A stretch of DNA of 64,000 nt from Sipunculus nudus (lineage: Eukaryota; Annelida; Sipuncula; Golfingiida; Sipunculidae): positions 75,278,401 through 75,342,400 of the forward strand of contig CM049315.1 of the NCBI GenBank assembly GCA_026874595.1, given 5' to 3'. The notes beneath the pieces were generated by a model. That model worked only from the letters and a program-made list of their open reading frames with translations. It was not told the DNA's origin and made no database searches. The position numbers and the translations under genes are program-made. This document shows positions 35,601-50,600 of the stretch, in pieces. The stretch's first letter is position 1. Every line of letters begins with the position of its first letter.

Positions 35601-38600
35601 TCTTGTAACCCACTTATTACAGATTGTGTCTGACCGAGCACAAATACAACCAGTCCATACTTTTTATTGTCTTATAAAACTAAGAAAGTCATGTTTCTGC
35701 CAACAAAGCTCTTACCATTAAATAATGCATTTATATTTTCTGTGTTTGGATGGTTGATATTATGTATTTTATGACGAAGGCCGCTCCATTTTAATAGTTC
35801 ATTTATAGCATATCCTTTTGAGTGCTTTTGTAAGTGAATTGGAGGATTTGATTAAAATGTGTCTTTGTGTATTAACCAGGAACTGAGGACCGAGGACTAC
35901 TTGGCCAACAGGAAGGGACCTCAGGCAGGGGGAACATCAACAGGATTATTTGGAGGAGGCACCACTAACCCACAGACTACACAGAGCTCCTTCTCCTTTG
36001 GTTCAAACAAGTCGTGTAAGTATTTTCTCATGTCATCATGTTTAATATAAAACGTGTGAGTGGAATAAAAGAATATGAATTATAGTATCTGCTTCATGTA
36101 GGGCACTTATATTGACCAATGTAAACTTTGTTTAGCTAATATTTTAGTATATCATTTAGTCATTTGAGAGCTCTAAGGAAAAAAAACTATTTGTTAATCA
36201 TGCTGGTCATTATCTTCCCCACAGGTACAGTTGCTCAGGCAAGGTACTGCTTTCTTCAGAGCAATTTAATAATTGATATATTAGATTTTAAGGACTTGTT
36301 CATTATTCACATATAATGCAAGATATTACCTATTTACATGGCATATAACAGAATTATGACTAGATTTGATTGACCAATGACTATATCTGCAGAAACAGAT
36401 GCTTTGGCATGTATGCTATCTAGTTATGTGTAAGTAAACAGTTAAGCTGTCATTATGAGTTATAAAAATTCGTCCATTATATCTGAATATTTTGTTTTTA
36501 TTGCAGTTTTATAGTTCTTCTCAAGTTGTACACCAGCTTATTTTAGTAAAGTCACATCCCTGCATTTTACAAAGCAACTTTATAAAAAAAAGACTTTATG
36601 CTGTATTATTTTTAATTGTACCATTTCAGCTGGATTTGGTGGAGGCACCAGTCTATTTGGCCAGCCACAGCAACAACAGCAGCAGTCTACTGGACTGTTT
36701 GGCACTGGAAACCAGAGCGGCTCCTCACTGTTTGGTACGACAACTACCACGAGTACACCCACCTCGGGGTTTGGAGGGTTTGGTACCAATACATCAGGCA
36801 CCTCTCTGTTTGGAGGGGGCAACACCCAGGCCAAGGTGCGTAACTCAACCTAACACAGGGCCTTGTGGTTCATTGTTTGGACTAAAATTGGTCACAACTT
36901 ACGAGATCCATATTCTACATCTGGTTTTACGCATTTAGCAGATGTCATTTCTACTATATATGAACCTCTTCCAGTTATACAGTGTGATATGGCCAGGGCT
37001 CCCTTTCTCAACTCTAAAATCAAAATATGTTACATTTCAAGGAAATATGTTCTGTTTACATTTCATATGCGTATGCTTATGAGATATTACTTATTCTGTG
37101 AATTCCTTACTACAGAAACACCCATGTTTATGTAATTTGTCTTGAAACGATTCTTATCTGACATATTTGATTGGAATATTTTACCCTCTTCACTGCATTT
37201 ATACTTGCACTCCTGGTGTATTTAGAAGCACCAGTGCATTGTGGGCTGCATATTTTGAAGCCCATGAATACTAACCAGCAAGGTCAAACTTTTGTGAGTC
37301 TTGATCTGGGCAGTGTGAATTGAAAAAGCTAAATTCTGTCTATGCCACCACCAGGTGGCTCCAATATAGTACACCCTATGTTTGCTAGCAGTGGGCCTCC
37401 GTTTCCTAAAGTGTCTCCATGTTGGAAACACGTTTATTCAGACAATGGGACACTGTTCAGCCTATGCCAAGCTTTCAGGTTCGATTTTAAAGCTTTGTTT
37501 CAAAGATATTTTACTAGTCAGGTTTAAAAGTGAATTATAAAATGTGTAATCAGACAAGAATGGTGCATAATAGTTGTTTGACACAAATCATGGTCCTTGA
37601 AAGAGCCTGTTATGCAGGAATCTTGTTACAAATTATTGTTTGCGTGAAAATAACTTAATCAGCTGACACAGCACAAGGATTCATATAATATAGAAATTGG
37701 AAGGATAATGTATTGTGTCATTATGCCTTCTGATAAGGGATTAAACAGTATTCATTGAAACATGACAAATTATATGTCATTTTCTGTTGGAGGAATGTGG
37801 GATAGTTTGTAAACCTAATACTTTGCTTTTAATAAACTCCATTATCATGATAACATCCTGTCACAGTGCACATTTAGTTCATGCTGTCTCTTAGATTGAA
37901 TCCTTTGTTTTTATGTTTGTAGAGTTTATTTGGGAGTACCGCAACAACCCAGTCTAGTGGGACGGGGCTGTTTGGGAGCACCCAGACTTCAACTTCTGGA
38001 TTTGGAGGCTTTGGTGGGTTTGGTCAACAGAACCAACAAAATGTAAGTAATCAAGATGAGTTATAAAAATAAACCAGCGGAAATTATGTATTGCTCAGCA
38101 GGCTGATGCTGTTGTATTAATACTGGAGCAATGTTTATCCAAATATCATTTGTCATTATCATTGGAAAACTGAGAACCAAATATTGACTGTATTCATATA
38201 TATTATTTGAATTCTCAGTTATTTAAAATGTTGAGAGTTAATAAGCCATTAAATCGTTTCTTTTTGCTCAATGGCTAAATAATTTCACCTAGTAAACATT
38301 GTATCCTATGCTATACTTCACTGGGGAACAGTTGATTTTTCAGATAGATTATTTGTCTTCATAAAGCAGTTTCAGATCTGGAACATAAATACCTAACGTG
38401 AGATTGCTTCTTAGTGGGGGGAGGTTGTTAAATCCCGATAGTTTGTAACACAAGTTAGGCCATTTGCTTATAGAACAGCTGATGCATAAAAAAATTGTAT
38501 ATTGAATATGAACTTCCACTGAGTGTTGAGATTGGCCTTTTTCAGCAGCAAGGTGGACTTTTCAAGTCAGCCACTGGAGGTTTTGGTACAGCAAGCACGG

Positions 38601-41600
38601 GAACCACTGGGTTTGGTTTTGGTGGGAATACAAACACAACAGGTGGAGGTGGATTATTTGGCAACAAAACAGCAACTTCTGGCACTGGGTTCACCTTCGG
38701 ACAGCAAAGTTCAGCACCAGGCTTTGGTGAGTGTACTAGTCATTCTTCCCCAGCAGTGTCTTCAATTTTGTATAGATTTAATATAACATCAGTTATAAAT
38801 TGATTTATTATCTTGCTTTCTCTCAGTATATTCGTGAACTCTTTACTATAATAACCTCTAGTTTAACATGCATTCAGCTAAGTGTAATTAGATAAATTTA
38901 TTTTCAGTTGTAACTTGGTAAAAACTTACAAATACATTAATCTTTTGACTGACTAATTCACTGACATCATATTGCTTCAGTATAGGGGCAGGAGAGGTGA
39001 TGAAATTTGAAATTTCTTTGCATGTCCACAGACAAGTGTAATGCAAAAACCTGGTTGTCTACAGCTGTTTCCAACTTGTCCGAATAAAACAACTTATTAA
39101 TGACAGTAACTAAAATCAGTATGCCTGTTTACATTTACCCTACGTTATGTTTAATATGCTGAGTATATCATCAGCTTTGAGACCTCATTAACATCGCTGC
39201 TTCAGGTTGAAGCATTACACAATTTGCAGAGTATAAACAGTTAATAATCTGAATAAGATATGATTCATTCTCTTCTGCTGAGTGCTCACAGTGTAACACA
39301 CTGATCAGAAATATTTCTTTATTATAAGCATTTTATAATCATGCTGGCCATAGATCCCATGCTCTGTTCTTAAGCCCCAGTCCCATATAGGTGCCGGATC
39401 AACACGGATCACATCCGCCATTATCTGGCATGTGAACCGTGTAGCCTCTGTAATGGTCCGCATCGATCCCTGTTGGTCCTGGAATGTCCGAGAAGGTCCT
39501 TTGGGCTCCGGGAGGCAAACCCAGCTCTTCCAGGGTGGTCCTTGTAGCCACCGTTTAGGGATCCGGCACTATCAGGGACTGCTGTACTTATATGGGACTG
39601 GGTCTTTATGTTCACTGTGCCTGGATACCATAGTTTACATGCAGACGCTGATCTGTGGGCACCTTTGGTAGAATGGACCACACACAGGTTTTTAATGAAT
39701 AACAAAACTTGAGTGGTGCCTGCTCTCTGCTTTGAAGATATCCTATAGACGCCGACCATCTTCAAAAATGTAACCCTTTTCCTGAAATTCTATATCCATG
39801 GTGATTTCCCACATGTTCAGAACCTAAACGGCCTATATATGCCATGAAGACCACATGTGACTTGGGGACGAATTGGAATGTCAGTGATGATTGCCAGAGT
39901 TGACTTCAGCACACACTTGTTCCCTTGCTCCTGATTTGTCTTCACTTCCACAGAAAAATAACAATAGCGACTTGTTAGTAAACAGGAACTGGAAATAATC
40001 CCTGCCTCTGTGTTTATCAACATTGAACACAAAGGTCACATGGATCGGAGCAAGTCACATTCTATGCACTGTTTAAGAATTAATGTTATAAATTAAAGAT
40101 ACATTCTCACTCGCATATTCTTTGCATATTTTTCATTGAATATTATTTTTTTGTCTTTTTCTACTTGTCCATGTAAACGTGTCTGTGTTCTTTAACTCCC
40201 ATGTTGGACGAGTCGGACATGGTAATTAGGCACTCAGTCTATAATGTATTTTATTATCTGTTAACTGGCATTTTATAGCTGTACTCATTATTATAGTATA
40301 GCCTTTCCTAATTACAGGAACAACACAGACCAACAGTTTATTTGGCAATAAAGGAACAACAGGCTTTGGAACAAGCAACAACCAGCTTGGTGGTGGTACC
40401 AGTGGCTTGTTTGGTGGACTCGGTGGGGGCATCAATACAGGTGGCTCCCTCTTCTTAAATCAGCAGAATAAAACGGGTTTCAACATGGGGTCGACGTTCG
40501 GTGGAACTGGCTCCAGTAAGTCATTTAAAAGTTTACTGTACATTTGTCACATGTCTGAATTTTTGCATATTTTTATTGATAGGTCTTAAATTGACTAAAT
40601 AATGGTAAGGATGAAAAAAGTTCCTGAAATATATTCACTAGAATGTAGCTTTTTTTGGTCAGGCTCAGATGTGGGGATCTGAATACAGAGTTCAAAACTA
40701 AGCTATGATTTAGTGAAACTTTAGCAGAGCCACCAAAGTTTACTGTTTTCTCTTTATGATGTATAGCAGTGAAGCCTTAGGGGGAGAAATTAATAGCTAC
40801 TTAAGAAAACACCACACTAAATATTTATATACTGGTTTTAATTATAAATAATTTGATTTTATTACAGTTAAATATTGCTGTAATTCATGGCAGGTCATGA
40901 ATAAATAATAGAACAGGTATTTGATATAGTATATTTCATGTACAAGAAAGTGATAATCAGTTCTTTTATTACCTTTTCAGCATTTGGAAATCCTGGTACA
41001 AATACACTTGGTGGCAGCCTGGGCCAAGCAACCACAAATGGGTGAGATTAGATGAATATTCTTAATTGCTTAACTCTTTGAAATATATGACATAGTTATC
41101 TCACATGTGACTTTTCTTTATAATACAATCAGTCAATGCAGGGTCTGGTGTTTGGGTCAACAAGGCTGACGGATGTTAATTGTGCACATGCCCCTGCATT
41201 CTCCTATCTTATTGCAACAGATTAATCTTGTGTCTGACTGTGGTATTGCTTGCATTTCAAATTTCAATTGCTGTTGGATGATGTGGAGAGTGTTTACTTG
41301 TAAATACAGGAACAGATTATCAGCAAAGATAAAGTGAACACAGCTTCCTTATATAACCTATTTATCGAAGAAAATATCAAAATTTCTTGTTTACCACTCA
41401 GTGTATAAAATTTTGGCATAGAGACATAAGTCTCTCTTTGTGTTTTAAATGCATTATCATATTTTTGTGTAGTTTATATTTTTCTTATCAAACTTAGATT
41501 AGACATTTTTGGTGTGTCTTTGTTACAGAAATAATCAGCAAGCAGCAGAAATGGCAGCTCTTCAGCAGCAGTTGAATCTGCTGTCCAACAACCCTTATGG

Positions 41601-44600
41601 AGACTCCGCCCTCTTCAGAAACATCCCCTCCAGGGTAAGTGTTTCTATGCATCTGATAGGGTTGGGGGTTACAATCCCATCCTCTTCCTCTATCCACATA
41701 CCATGTATCATGTATTTTAATGTTTCATGTGGTAATTTTCATATGGTAATTATACATATGTTGATTATGTTAAGCATGTTTTTTAATACAACATAACACA
41801 TGGCAAATGCTGGTTATGGAAATTCACGCAGTACAAAAATTGAATGATAACATTAATATTATTTATACCTTCACTATTTCAGTGTCAGTACAAAATTACT
41901 TACACATTATTATGTAAAGGGGAACCTGCCTGAAAGACAACCTGTTTATTAAAACCACCCTTATAAAGTGAACCAAAGGCATCTCATTAGTTATAATAAG
42001 ACCGTCTGTGAATTTTGACCACTTTCAGTCAGTTCCACAGATGGTCTTATTACATTTGTATAGTACTTGTTATGACTTTTTTTTGTACCTTTATATTTTT
42101 GAAGAGTGAGAAGCGGGAGGATATCTTGAAGCCGACAAATCCTGCAGCACAGAGGGCAGCACTGAACTCATCAGCTTCACAGTACAAAGTCAGCCCGAGA
42201 CCAGCCCCAAAAATCAAGGTCAAACCACTGCAGTCTCTCATGAACACAAAAGTAAGTGGTTCAAACTTTTTATGATCTCTCATAATCATCAACCATCACT
42301 TCAACTTTCTGCAAGATATTTTTAGCGAACCTGTGAGCTTATGCGATGGTGTGGCATTGTCTGTCCTCCGTCGTCTGTACGATAACCCATACTAACTTGA
42401 AAACGGCAAGAGTTAGCATCATGAAATTTTATGCCAAAAAATTAGTCATCTGAATAACTCTATCGGATTTTGCTTGTTTTTGGCTAACTGCATTTTTCTT
42501 AGATTTTATAGGGAAAAAGCTAAAAAAGCTTTAAAAATCTTCTTCTCCAAAACTGTTCAGCCATATTGTCCAATATTTCACAGAAATGATCCCCGGAACA
42601 ATCTCTCTCAAGTGTTCGAATGGTTTAAGTTGGGTGATTTTTGGCTGAGTTACAGCTAGTTGAACTTAGTCATCTGTCCAAAAAAGCATACTAAAATTAC
42701 AATCTTAGAAAGGCTGGAGCTATAATCACCAAATTTTATGCCAATGTTGGTCACATGAGTCATATCTTAAATTGAGGTATTGGTTGCGCCACCTGCATCG
42801 GCCATCAGTGCCCGTATCATACTGACAGCTACAAATAACTTCTTCTCTGAAACGATATGGCCAAATTGTTTAATATCGCACAGAAATGATCCTAGGGTAG
42901 TGCCTTCTGAAGTTTGTTCAAATGGTCTCAGTTCAGTGACTTTTGGCTAAGTTATGGGAAGCTGAAATTAGTCATATACCATAACAGCCCATTTTAGCTA
43001 AGTGGCTACAAAAATCTTCTTCTCAAAAACCACTGGGCCAAAGTCTTAAATCTCACACATTAATTATCCTTAGATGTTGATAATTCAAGTTTGTTCAAAT
43101 GGTTTTGGTTCAGTGATTTTTGGCTTAGTTATGGGTAGCTTAACTTAGCCATATTGCTTTATTTTCCCATATGAGTTATAAACCTGCAAAACATTTTTAG
43201 ACTGACGCCACTGAGGCCAATTTGTTTAATATTTTACAAGAATAGTCCCCTGAATAATTCTTATAATGATTATCTTTTATGGTTCCAAAGAATGAATTAT
43301 GGCTGAATTATCAAGATTGAATTAAGTAATTTTACCATATATGGTAGCTGTGTAAAGCAGATTCATCTAGCCTAGCACCAGTTTATCAGCATCCCTTACA
43401 TCATGCCTCTAGACCTTCAGATTTCAGGTTATATATGGTTAATATTGACAAGATTGTTTTTTAACAGCTTTTAAAAAAATGTAGATTTATGATTTTAGAT
43501 ATTCTTCATACCAGGCAATGTTAACAATCACAGGTATACAGCTCTCTGTGGGTATATAAAGAGGGCTATACATAGATTATAAATAATTGGTATCCATACT
43601 CAACTTAATTCAAGATTTTGCCATCAGTGGGATGTATCTGTATTATAATTTTGCATTCAATATGCATCTGTAGTAATTTTTAGTGAGCCTGTGAGCTAAT
43701 TTGATCTTGTGGCGGCATCCATAGTCCATCTTCTGTAAGTTAACCCATACTATTCGAAAACGACTAGAGCTAGCATCATGAAATGTAATGTAAAAAATTA
43801 GCCATCTGAAAAACTCTGCATTTTCTTAGATTTTAATGAGAAAAAAATTTAAAAACCTTTAAAAATCTTCTCCAACGAAATGGTCAAGCCAAATTGTTCA
43901 GTATTTCACAGAAATAATCTTTTATATCATATCTTACAAGTTTGTTCGATTGGTTCAAGTATGATATAAAAGATTAAAAAATATTTTAGCCAAAGTCTTT
44001 CAGTATGTGTAAACAGATTTACCAACAGGCCAAGATTGTGTCTGTAATTTTAAATAAGTTGAGAAACTGCCAACTGTTTCAGATTTGGCAACAGATCAAG
44101 AGTTCATTCAGTGCAGCCAGATATAGGTCAAGAGTTCAATCAGTGCAGCCAAGCACAAGGCATGTGATCACCTCATGGGTGACATGTGAACAACTCATGG
44201 GCACCATGTGATAACCTCATAGGTAGCATGTGATCAACTCATGAGTATCATGTGATCACCTCATGTGTGTCATGCCCCTCGGGGCTGCATGTGGAGCCAA
44301 TCTGAGAGCTTATGCAATGGTGTGGCTACTATTTCAGATTAGGCAACAGGTCAAGAGTACACTCAGTGCAGCCAGGTATAGGTCAGGAGTTCACTCTGTG
44401 CAGTAGCTGCATTCTATTTATAGCAGTGGTAGACTGCCCACTGCATCAGATTTGGCACCAAAGTTTGGCCTGGATTTATTTATAGCTTTGGCAGACTGCC
44501 AACTGTGCCAGATTATGCAACAGGTCAAGAGTTCACTCAGTGCAGCCAGGTACAGGTCAAAAGTTTACCCAGTCTAGCCAGGTGCAGGTCATGAGTTCAC

Positions 44601-47600
44601 TCAGTGCAGTAGCCTGAGCAAGCAGTTTGTCACAGTTCACTCTGGGCAACTGCCTTTCTCACCTAAGCCTAGTCAGCCCCATGCGTAAGACTCAAGGTAA
44701 GTTTGATGTATTGGCCTAATATAATGACCTGTCTATGTGTCTTTGATGGCTTTCTCGCACACAAGACAGGTGTCGCCACCTACAATGACTTTTGCACAGT
44801 TTGTGTCCCTGCGTTTTCTCAGGAGGGGTTTGATATATCAGTCTGAAATTGGGCATATGTATATATCTCTGATAGCTTTGTTGTATACAAGACTGGTGGT
44901 GTCAGCTACAATCATTTTTGTGTTGTGTGCACCCATGCCAGAATTTAAGCAGTGATCTTTGTGTGATTGTTTCATATTCAAAATAGTTAGTACTTGCATT
45001 GTTCATATACGTGAAAAGTAATGGTCCAGCATTGAAGCATTATACCTGGTGTATTTCCCAATGCACAGGTTCGCATTAGGCCTGTAGGCCTTGTTCTGGT
45101 TAAACATTAGTGCTTTGTTTGTAGTTGCTTTCTGTTCACTTTATTCAAATTGATTGATGTTTTTCTGTAAGTATCAGGTTGTTTATCTTATTACTGCAAA
45201 TACAGATAGTGCTGTATCGCTGTATATAATTCAGGATAAGCTGGTCTAGTTGGTTTCTAATAGGGGCTCAATGAAGTTAGGCAAGGGGAAGGCAAGGGAA
45301 ATGCAGTAAGGGCAATCTGTCTGTATGTCTTATTTTTTTTCGGACTTGTTTCTCGATAGCTACAGCACATTTACACCATTTATACAAGCTTGGTCTTGGT
45401 AATTTCATGAATTAGAGAATTTATGAATTGTTTTATGAGGAATTTTCAGGAAATTTTACCTCATTCACTCTTTATAATGCCATACATTCTAATTGAAACT
45501 GGCTAGACCACCAGCTGTAGACCACCAGCTGTTTTCTTTATATTTCTGCCTGGGTCAACCGAATGTTAAATTTTTGTTCTTTCATCCCAAGATGATAGTA
45601 GTGTGAAGGTCAGTATTCCTGTCTTTGACTGTCTGTGTTTTACTTGCAGTCCCAGCTGTTTGACGGGTTAGAAGATGATGATTCCTCGTTTGGTAATGAC
45701 ACATTCACACCCAGGAGAAGTATCAAGAAACTGGTGATCGGCAAACAGTCGCCAAACTCCAGCGTGCTGTCCCAGTCACAGACAGCAGCAGATGAAGACC
45801 TGGTGGCGCCCTCTACAGGATACCCCAGAGACAGCCCAGTAGCGTCAAAACAGCAGACCAGCACTGCAGAGGATGTGGACAACTTGGAAAATGACATCAT
45901 CAAGGGGAACAAGGCTATGCCAGATTCTCTAATGCAGAGCCCAATGAGGTAATTATATCTATGAAATATATACTGAAATGTTAAAAAACTTGTGACCTTG
46001 ACCTTGGTTTTCAAGGATAAATGTGCCATAGCATAAGATTCTTGTGAACCCCTTAAGTTTTGAATTACAGCATATTTTTTCATCAGATTTGTTACACAAG
46101 TTGTTTCCAAGATTTAGACATGTTTGAAAACTGGGTACCTTCAACTTGGTCTTCAAAATCAAATCTGCAAACATACAGGAATTTTTGTGAAACACAATTT
46201 TTTTAGGACTGCATATTATTTCCTAAAATTTTATACAAAAATTGTTTCAACCAAGATCTTGGATTTGTCTGAAGATTGTTGAAAGTAAATATTTTTTAAA
46301 GGTCAAATAAGCGTAATTTAAAAGTTTTGTGAAACCAAAACTTTTGAAGTACTGCATACTTTATCTTCAAATTTAATACATCAGTTGTTTCTTAGGTCTC
46401 AGATATTTAGATCATGATGTGTTTCTTTTTCTGGCAGGCCGTCACCTGATGATACAATAAATGACCTTAACAGCGCGTCAGGAAACCGAGCTTCGTCCAG
46501 CCGGTCCCCCAGCCAGCTACGAATATCAGAACATGTTGCTGACCACAATGAAGAGGTAAGTGGCTAATTGAGCTGTTTATCAAGAGGACCACAGATCTGA
46601 TATATTTATCATCAGTAGATACAAATTTTCCCACTTTTGCTGTTATAACAGAAATATGAATGGGTTGTTTGTTGTACAGTTAATTAGTTGTCATATGTGC
46701 TTAGCCAGTAAAACATTGGTTATGGTTGTGGGATGCTGATTCAAGAATGACTTTCAGGAGGAACTTAGATGTTATACACTGCTTCCAAGAGACAAAATGT
46801 CCCACATGCAGTGAAATTTAAGTATACAATGGTCCCTGCTGTGAGTGACCACACTTATGCCAAAGAAAAGTGGTTGATAATTACAGGTGGTCATGAAATC
46901 AGGGACATGGAATTCATTACCAATTACATCTTTTTACACTTTCATAATTCAGCAATTTGAGCAATGTTTACCAAATAACAAGTATATCTTTTTTAACAAG
47001 CGGCTGCTTGATCTGAGACTACTTGCACCAAGGACCAGTGTAGTTATATTATAATCATAGTTATATAAATGAGATTGTTATTGAACAGGAATCTGTTATC
47101 CAAGACCATCCAGCTGGCATCATACTGACTCGCAGTGAATACTTTACCATCCCGACATTGGAGGAACTGGCTGAGATGGTGGATGAGAACGGGGACTGTT
47201 ATGTGGAGAACTTCACCGTAGGAAGAGAACTTTACGGGAATGTGTTCTTCCCGGGAATCACCAATGTTTCCAACATGAATCTGGATGAAATAGGTAAGGA
47301 ATTGTATAATTTAGGGAAATTAGTCATAATGTAGATTTCTACAATAATTTTTCATTTTGGTCTTCAAGAAAACTTGTAAAGTGTTAGCTCGTAAATGTGT
47401 GGATTTTGTTCCAAGGCAAGGAGGCATTATCTGAGAATTTATAGATTTTAGAAAATAACAATATATTGTACAGTTAATTGCATGGTTGCAATTTTAGATC
47501 CTTAAAATTCTATTATTTATGTCCTTTTTTTGCAAAGTAAGATAAAGGTAAAATAAAGGTAGGGGGTTTATAGTCTTTTATCATTGATGTCACTCTCATC

Positions 47601-50600
47601 TGACGATTTTCTTGGAGAGAGTGCATCCTTGTGGTTAGGACATTGGCCAGGAATTTCAGTGCTGAAGGCAGTAAGATCAGGACACTAACCCATAACCTTG
47701 AAGCCAGGCACCCAGCATACTAACCATAAGACTACCATGCTCCAACAGTTCACTTCATTAAGCTGATAAACATTCATTTCTGTGCATATTTATTATATCT
47801 GTGATACTTTATTTGCAGTACATTTCCGACGGAAGGAAGTCACTCTATATCCAGATGATTCTGAGAAGCCACCAGTGGGTGAAGGTCTGAACAAGGTGGC
47901 CCAGGTTACGCTGGACTGTGTGTGGCCGAATGATAAGAGTAACCACTCTCCAATCAAGGTGAGTTTTAAAGACAACAACAGTTTGTCCAGTCAAGCTTGG
48001 TGTGACTGAAACATCTTTTAAATAATGCATTTCTAAAATATCGTGTACCAGATGTGGTTGACTGTAGTTTTTTTGTTGTTGAATGTCATAGTATTTTATG
48101 TTAATGTGTTTATTTTAAGTCTGTAACTGGAATTAAGAAAAATTGTATTGTGGATTCAACCATATGACCATATAACCATATTTTGTTTTGACCTCTGACC
48201 TTTCCTCTGCGCTCTGCGTCCGTTTGTGCGTCTGTTTCCACACATAAACCCACATATCTCGGGAACCGTTTGACCGATCAGGACAATTTTTTTGCACAAA
48301 TGTAGCCCTTGGAGAGCTTTATAACATACACAAAAAATGGTGGCGCCACCTGTAACCATGTTTGCACAGTGTCCATCTGTTCTTCTGCCTTGGGTTAAAA
48401 TCACTCATATCTCTGCAGTGACTTGACTAATTCACCTGAAATTCGGCATGCATATACATCCTGGATAGCTTTTCTGATTTTATGACAGGTGGCGCCACCT
48501 ACATTCACGTTTACGCTGCAGACATCCAAGCTCATATCTCGGGAACCGTTTGACCGATTGGGCCAAAATTTTGCATGTGTATAGATCTCACATAGCTCTT
48601 CATCATACGCAAAACTGGTGGCGCCACCTGCAGCCATTTTTGCACAGCTCCTGTCTTTGTCTGCCACGGGCTAAAATCACTCATATACATGTAGTGGTTT
48701 GACTTATCTGCCTTAAATTTTGCATATGTATACAACTTGGACGGCTTTCTGGATTTTGTGGTAGGGGGGGCAACCTACATACACAATTTGGCTGCAGACA
48801 TCCATGCTAATATGCAACACTCTATTTCCCCTTGCCACTCAATCCATGCCTCACTTCACTCGTTCCACTCTGATTTAGGCGGATACATGTAGTTGCTTGT
48901 CGACTACCCGTATTTTAGTTTCATATGGTTTCAGAGATGTTCTGTTTAAGTGCCTGTGGTTTAGCATAAAATCCTTCATGTATTAGTAATTTTGATAAAT
49001 TGAGAACTTGTATTATTTTCAGTCTCCAGAACGTCTTGTGAAGATCGGATACCAAAATAAGCTGGAGCAGGCTACCGCAAAGATGGGAGCCAAGTTCATA
49101 GACTACAGGCCAGACACGGGCTCATGGGTGTTTGAGGTCAGTGAGAGTGGATGAAATGAATGCTCTGCTTACATTATTACTGTTTATGGCCTCACTTGAA
49201 AAGCTGTGCCCTATAGTGATCGCTTTGTTGCTACATTTATGGAAAAATTATGTTATGATAACACTTTGTTGAATTTGTCAGTAAATTTTCAGTTTCTTTC
49301 CAAATTAAAATTTTAAAAAAATGTCAGTGGAATTGACCTGTTCTATGTACACCTAAAAAAAAGCCTTGCCTTATGACCACCTCAGCTTAGCAACCATCCC
49401 AAAATAATGACCACTTGCTCATGGTCCTGATCCTTTTTGCTCTTTACATAAGACCTCACTGAGACAACCACCTCCATAATGTGACCACTATATCAAGGTT
49501 CCATTGGTGGTTATTTATTTGAAGTTTTATACTGTATTTGCTGTGTTTGTAAAAAATGATTACCTTACTGTGAAAAACTGTATCACTTCCACAAGGAACA
49601 CTTAAACTTGGCGAGTTATCTGCTTTGTTCTCCATATGAAAAAAAATATTATAGCATTAACTAACTTAAATTTGATAATAATTGTCCCCAGCTTCCTCGG
49701 AATGGGGGACATTGATTTGGGTTTGTCTGTCTGTCCATCTGTTTCATTCCAATTTTGGTCAGTGATTGCTCTCATGCGTGTCTTGGTTGGGATTGTTTTT
49801 GGAGTGTCTGTCTGTAAAAGTATTATTATCAGCTCAAAAAAAAAATTCACTTTTATTCCATATTCACAAAAAAATTATTATGTGGAGACATATGCAGGGG
49901 ACAATTAAAACTGAAACAGAGGCACTTCGACATTTGGAGACATCTTCAGGGGAAAATAAAAACTAAAACATTGAGAAGGCAAAAGGGGGGACAACAAGAG
50001 GTGGAAGCGTAGGACAAATTCCACAAATTTGCTTGTTTGATTTGTTTGAAGTGTCTTAGTAAATGTAAGCACAAAATGTAAGAATTGTCAAGTCTATTTT
50101 TGTGTATGTAAGTGACTCTGATGTTATTGATCTCCTTAAAAGATTTCCTTGTTCATCAGTAGAGCAAACCTTTTAGGTTAAAGAATAAAATTAAAAAGGT
50201 TGGTTTCTCAGGCATTGAAAGCATCAATTTTGACCCCAGGTATGACAAAATATTTTCAGCAAAATATTTTGGATCTTGATCTCCAGCCATTCCAACATTT
50301 CTTTCAATAAAAATAAAATAATAAAGTGAAGATGAAATTTAATTTTGTTGTAATATGTTTTTACCTTTTAAGTGAAGCAATTCTGATTCTGTCATGTTGT
50401 TCCCTGATCAGATGAAATATTTATAGAAAAAAAGCTTATAAAAAGATATAAAAAATTTAAAAAAAAATGCCATCCCACACTGATTTCAGGAAAAAGTGCC
50501 TGAGAAACCCCTTTATATATTTTTTTGGGGAATAAAAATTTGTGTGTTTAACATGTTTATTGCATAAGTCACTTACAACAGCTGAGTTATAGATGGTTTT

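Noticed and set aside
36224-36238. Micro-exon 'gtacagttgctcag' in NUP98 intron 6
   Set aside because: The acceptor-like CAG is present, but exon 6 joins exon 7 in correct phase without it and the insert encodes nothing conserved.
37342-37527. Pro/Gly-containing ORF in intron 7 as an alternative exon
   Set aside because: No FG repeats, no paired acceptor and donor in frame, and exons 7 and 8 join in phase 0 without it.
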